This document shows positions 6,592-8,491 of a DNA stretch of 8,491 bases, piece after piece. Source of the DNA: CAYTLQ01 sp964438715. GTDB lineage: Bacteria; Bacteroidota; Ignavibacteria; Ignavibacteriales; Ignavibacteriaceae. The translations under genes and the position numbers were made by a program. Position 1 is the stretch's first letter. Every line of letters begins with the position of its first letter. Under the pieces are notes generated by a model. It was given only the letters and a program-made list of their open reading frames with translations. It searched no databases and was not told the origin of the DNA. The stretch lies in NCBI GenBank assembly GCA_964438715.1, contig CAYTLQ010000167.1, positions 1 through 8,491 on the forward strand. The letters run 5' to 3'.

Positions 6592-6596
6592 ATTTC

Positions 6597-6624
6597 TTGA
6601 CATTGTGTTAAAAAATAATTAAAT
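6597..6624 (+). promoter_or_regulatory. candidate promoter of the T9SS cargo gene
   Basis: A perfect TTGACA (6597-6602) is followed after 16 nt by TTAAAT (6619-6624, 4 of 6 matches to TATAAT). With 17 nt the -10 would be the weaker TAAATC. Transcription would begin near 6631 and give a leader of about 120 nt before the ATG at 6750. The -35 is strong, but the -10 is only moderate. Confidence 0.45.
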
Positions 6625-6654
6625 CAACACAACGGATTCTATTTTTTCAGGAAA

Positions 6655-6727
6655 ATTTAGTTTTTCACTAAAGAATTTGTAACAAGCAGTTACAGCGGTG
6701 TAAACTGAATGAATCTATTTACTAAAT
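6655..6727 (+). promoter_or_regulatory. potentially structured 5' leader with competing hairpins
   Basis: Between the promoter candidate and the ribosome binding site several short pairings compete. TTTAGT (6656-6661) can pair with ACTAAA at 6667-6672. Extended by one base as ATTTAGT, it can instead pair with ACTAAAT at 6721-6727. TGTAAC (6678-6683) pairs with GTTACA (6689-6694) around AAGCA, but that same GTTACA can instead pair with TGTAAAC (6699-6705) with one bulge. The pairings are visible in the sequence. A regulatory role is inference, and stems this short and AT-rich may be chance. Confidence 0.3.
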
Positions 6728-6737
6728 CATCAATCAA

Positions 6738-6743
6738 AAGGAG
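6738..6743 (+). promoter_or_regulatory. strong Shine-Dalgarno of the T9SS cargo gene
   Basis: AAGGAG lies 6 nt before the ATG at 6750 and is the best ribosome binding site in the window. It fixes the start of the last gene and contrasts with the Trm112-like gene and serA, which have none visible. Confidence 0.85.
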
Positions 6744-6749
6744 AGCGTT

Positions 6750-8491
6750 ATGCTTAAAAAACTTTCTGTTTTACTCTTAGCAGTACTCGTGCTTCCGTAT
6801 TTTACCTATGCACAGGACGCAAAGAGAACTGTCGCTAAAAAGGCTCCGGTTATAATGAACGAAGAAAATTTCGTTCCGGTACCCCGCGATTCCTATACCC
6901 CAATGCCACGCGTTCCTGGTGCAGCAAACTGGGTAGCTGTTGATACAATGGCTAATTCGTATGGCCCTGGTATTGGTGTTCTTAACCCAATGGATTACGA
7001 TCCAGGTTCTAATGCACTTGCATTAGTTCACAGAGGGGCATCTACATATTCAACCGGTTCTGGTACACTTTGGTATAATTTGTCAACCGATCAGGGAGTT
7101 ACCTGGACTCGTGTTGGTCAGGTTAATGCTGGCGCAGCTACAAAATTAGCTCGTTATCCCAGCATGGCAATTTCAAATCCTACCGGTGGTGCACTTTCCG
7201 GAACAACAGGTTTATTCTCCTGGCCGGAGCTTAATCCATCTGCCTTCGGATTCCTCGGATACGGCGCAGACCAACCTCTCGGAGGAAATACTCCTTTTGC
7301 TGCAATAGATCAGGGTCCACCGAATTTTTCTTCTCAGGTACTTGCTTGGACCGGCGATACAACTCCCGATTTATTCTGGGGTACAGATAATCAGGATAAC
7401 GCTAGCTATAAAATCTTCAAAACCACTGATTTCTCAACCATAGATACTTTTAGTTTCGCTTCTTCAGTATTTAACGATGGCGGTAACATCTGCCTTGGTG
7501 GTGCTTCAAGCGGATCGAATGTATGGGTTGGTATGCTCGGAACATTTACTGATCCTAACCCTGCAAACCCGATTGTCAGCGGTTGGTATCCTGCAGTTTC
7601 TAAAAAGAGCGCTAATGGTGCCGATTGGGATGCTTTTGAAGTTATTGACTTCCGCACTATCCCCGGACTCACCAAATATGACAGATTATACGATTACATA
7701 AAGGGTGATGCGTTTGTTTCTTACGGCGGAGATATCAATGTTGATGCTAATGGCTATCCTCACCTTCTCATCTGTGTAACCGATACTACAGTTGATAACA
7801 ACAGCGGTGTAAATGCTGTCGTTGAAGTTTACAAAACTGCATCAGGTTGGGCTGGTAAAGTTGTGTTCGAAGGAATCACCGACTCAACATTTGGAAAATT
7901 CGATGGTCCCGGTCTTGGTCAGATGGGCCCCTCACCTTACTTAGCTAGAAGCGCCGACGGTTCAGTTTGGGCAGCTACATGGGTTAATGGATCACCCACT
8001 GCAGGCGATAGTCTTTGCGATATTTATATGTCGTACAGAACATCCACTGGTAACTGGTCAACCCCTGTTAATCTTACTATGACTGATGGTATGAATGAAA
8101 ACAGCAGTCACCTTGCTCCGTATCTTGCAGGAAGTGGAACAAGCTATAAAGCATTTAGCTTCTATAACTACGAGCGTGGATATACCGGACATGATCCTGT
8201 CCTTACTAATCCTTCAGTTATTTATGTTGCTGCAGTTCCCTTCACTGTTACTGATGTTGAAGATAATGCCGGATTAGTAAATAAATTTGATCTTGAACAA
8301 AACTATCCTAATCCTTTTAACCCTGCAACTTCTATTAGTTTTACATTAGCTGAAAAGTCAGATGTAACACTGAAAGTTTACGATATGATCGGTCGTGAAG
8401 TTGCTACAGTATTCGAAGGTGCAAAAGATGCAGGTTCGCATCTCGTTACCTTTAATGCTGAAAATCTTGCATCAGGCGTATATGTTTATAC
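6750..8491 (+). CDS. secreted Asp-box protein with type IX secretion sorting domain, 3'-truncated by window edge
   Basis: The frame is open from this ATG to the last base, 580 complete codons, with no stop. Residues 1-21 are a signal peptide (Lys3, Lys4, hydrophobic VLLLAVLVLP, then TYA before Gln22). A perfect Asp-box, STDQGVTW (112-119, consensus SxDxGxTW), marks a sialidase/BNR-type beta-propeller blade. Weaker look-alikes occur at SANGADW and STGNW. The body (about 40-500) is rich in Gly, Ser, Thr, Asn and aromatic residues, as expected for an extracellular beta protein. Near the end, LEQNYPNPFNPATSISF begins at residue 515 and leads through VYDMIGREVATV to LASGVYVY, the Por/T9SS type A sorting domain that directs passage across the outer membrane and surface attachment or release. 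Such domains usually end about 15-20 residues after this point, so little is missing. The promoter, leader and strong AAGGAG suggest a highly expressed monocistronic gene. Substrate and exact enzymatic or binding role cannot be told. No sialidase catalytic set was identified. Confidence 0.9.
   Translation, partial: MLKKLSVLLLAVLVLPYFTYAQDAKRTVAKKAPVIMNEENFVPVPRDSYTPMPRVPGAANWVAVDTMANSYGPGIGVLNPMDYDPGSNALALVHRGASTYSTGSGTLWYNLSTDQGVTWTRVGQVNAGAATKLARYPSMAISNPTGGALSGTTGLFSWPELNPSAFGFLGYGADQPLGGNTPFAAIDQGPPNFSSQVLAWTGDTTPDLFWGTDNQDNASYKIFKTTDFSTIDTFSFASSVFNDGGNICLGGASSGSNVWVGMLGTFTDPNPANPIVSGWYPAVSKKSANGADWDAFEVIDFRTIPGLTKYDRLYDYIKGDAFVSYGGDINVDANGYPHLLICVTDTTVDNNSGVNAVVEVYKTASGWAGKVVFEGITDSTFGKFDGPGLGQMGPSPYLARSADGSVWAATWVNGSPTAGDSLCDIYMSYRTSTGNWSTPVNLTMTDGMNENSSHLAPYLAGSGTSYKAFSFYNYERGYTGHDPVLTNPSVIYVAAVPFTVTDVEDNAGLVNKFDLEQNYPNPFNPATSISFTLAEKSDVTLKVYDMIGREVATVFEGAKDAGSHLVTFNAENLASGVYVY

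Larger units (their letters stand above)
6325..6596. other. long intergenic stretch without a recognisable gene
   Basis: No open frame of meaningful length or family resemblance is present on either strand, and I do not recognise a known riboswitch, tRNA or small RNA. What can be seen is a series of inverted repeats (6379-6399, 6559-6591, GTTTG 6488-6492 with CAAAC 6506-6510, and TTCGG with CCGAA around 6445-6475), the palindrome GGTACC (6501-6506) and the second copy of the spaced motif (6382-6414). The density of small dyads could indicate an unannotated RNA or the upstream control region of the T9SS cargo gene. Confidence 0.55.

Noticed and set aside
7406..8277. Open frames of 60-89 residues inside the T9SS cargo gene on both strands
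   Set aside because: They are shadows of the 580-codon frame, which carries the signal peptide, Asp-box and sorting domain.

Overview
The window is an ordinary-looking chromosomal segment of an AT-rich Gram-negative bacterium, probably from the Bacteroidota/Ignavibacteria side of the FCB group. The strongest clue is the last gene. It encodes a signal peptide and ends in a type IX secretion (Por) sorting domain with the LEQNYPNPFNP signature, which is very common in Ignavibacteria and related phyla. Several genes also lack a clear Shine-Dalgarno sequence, as is common in Bacteroidota. The lineage is inferred from these traits, not from a marker-gene comparison.

Layout. (1) Positions 1-1623, plus strand: the 3' part of queA (queuosine tRNA modification), whose stop overlaps the start of ispD (MEP isoprenoid pathway) by 4 nt. 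(2) Positions 1633-2730, minus strand: an unrecognised exported protein with a beta-rich, outer-membrane-like C-terminal half, convergent with ispD. (3) Positions 2822-3040, plus: a small Trm112/UPF0434-like protein that lacks the second cysteine of the usual CPxC motif. (4) Positions 3041-3486: about 445 nt with no convincing gene, ending in a good sigma70-like promoter. (5) Positions 3487-6268, plus: a probable three-gene operon of an enoyl-ACP-reductase-like SDR, thioredoxin trxA, and D-3-phosphoglycerate dehydrogenase serA, closed by a textbook intrinsic terminator. (6) Positions 6325-6749: a second long non-coding stretch with several inverted repeats, a TTGACA promoter candidate, a potentially structured leader and a strong ribosome binding site. 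(7) Positions 6750-8491, plus: a large secreted protein with an Asp-box (sialidase/BNR-like) motif and a T9SS sorting tail, cut off by the window end probably just before its stop codon.

How the genes relate. The cytoplasmic genes are housekeeping functions (tRNA modification, isoprenoid precursors, fatty-acid elongation, redox, serine synthesis). The minus-strand gene and the last gene add envelope or cell-surface functions. I found no mobile element, CRISPR array, rRNA or tRNA, and nothing I would call a new system. The parts most worth a second look are the leader of the T9SS cargo gene, with its mutually exclusive hairpins, a spaced sequence motif shared by the two long intergenic regions, the FabI/FabL-like reductase, and the cysteine-poor Trm112-like protein.
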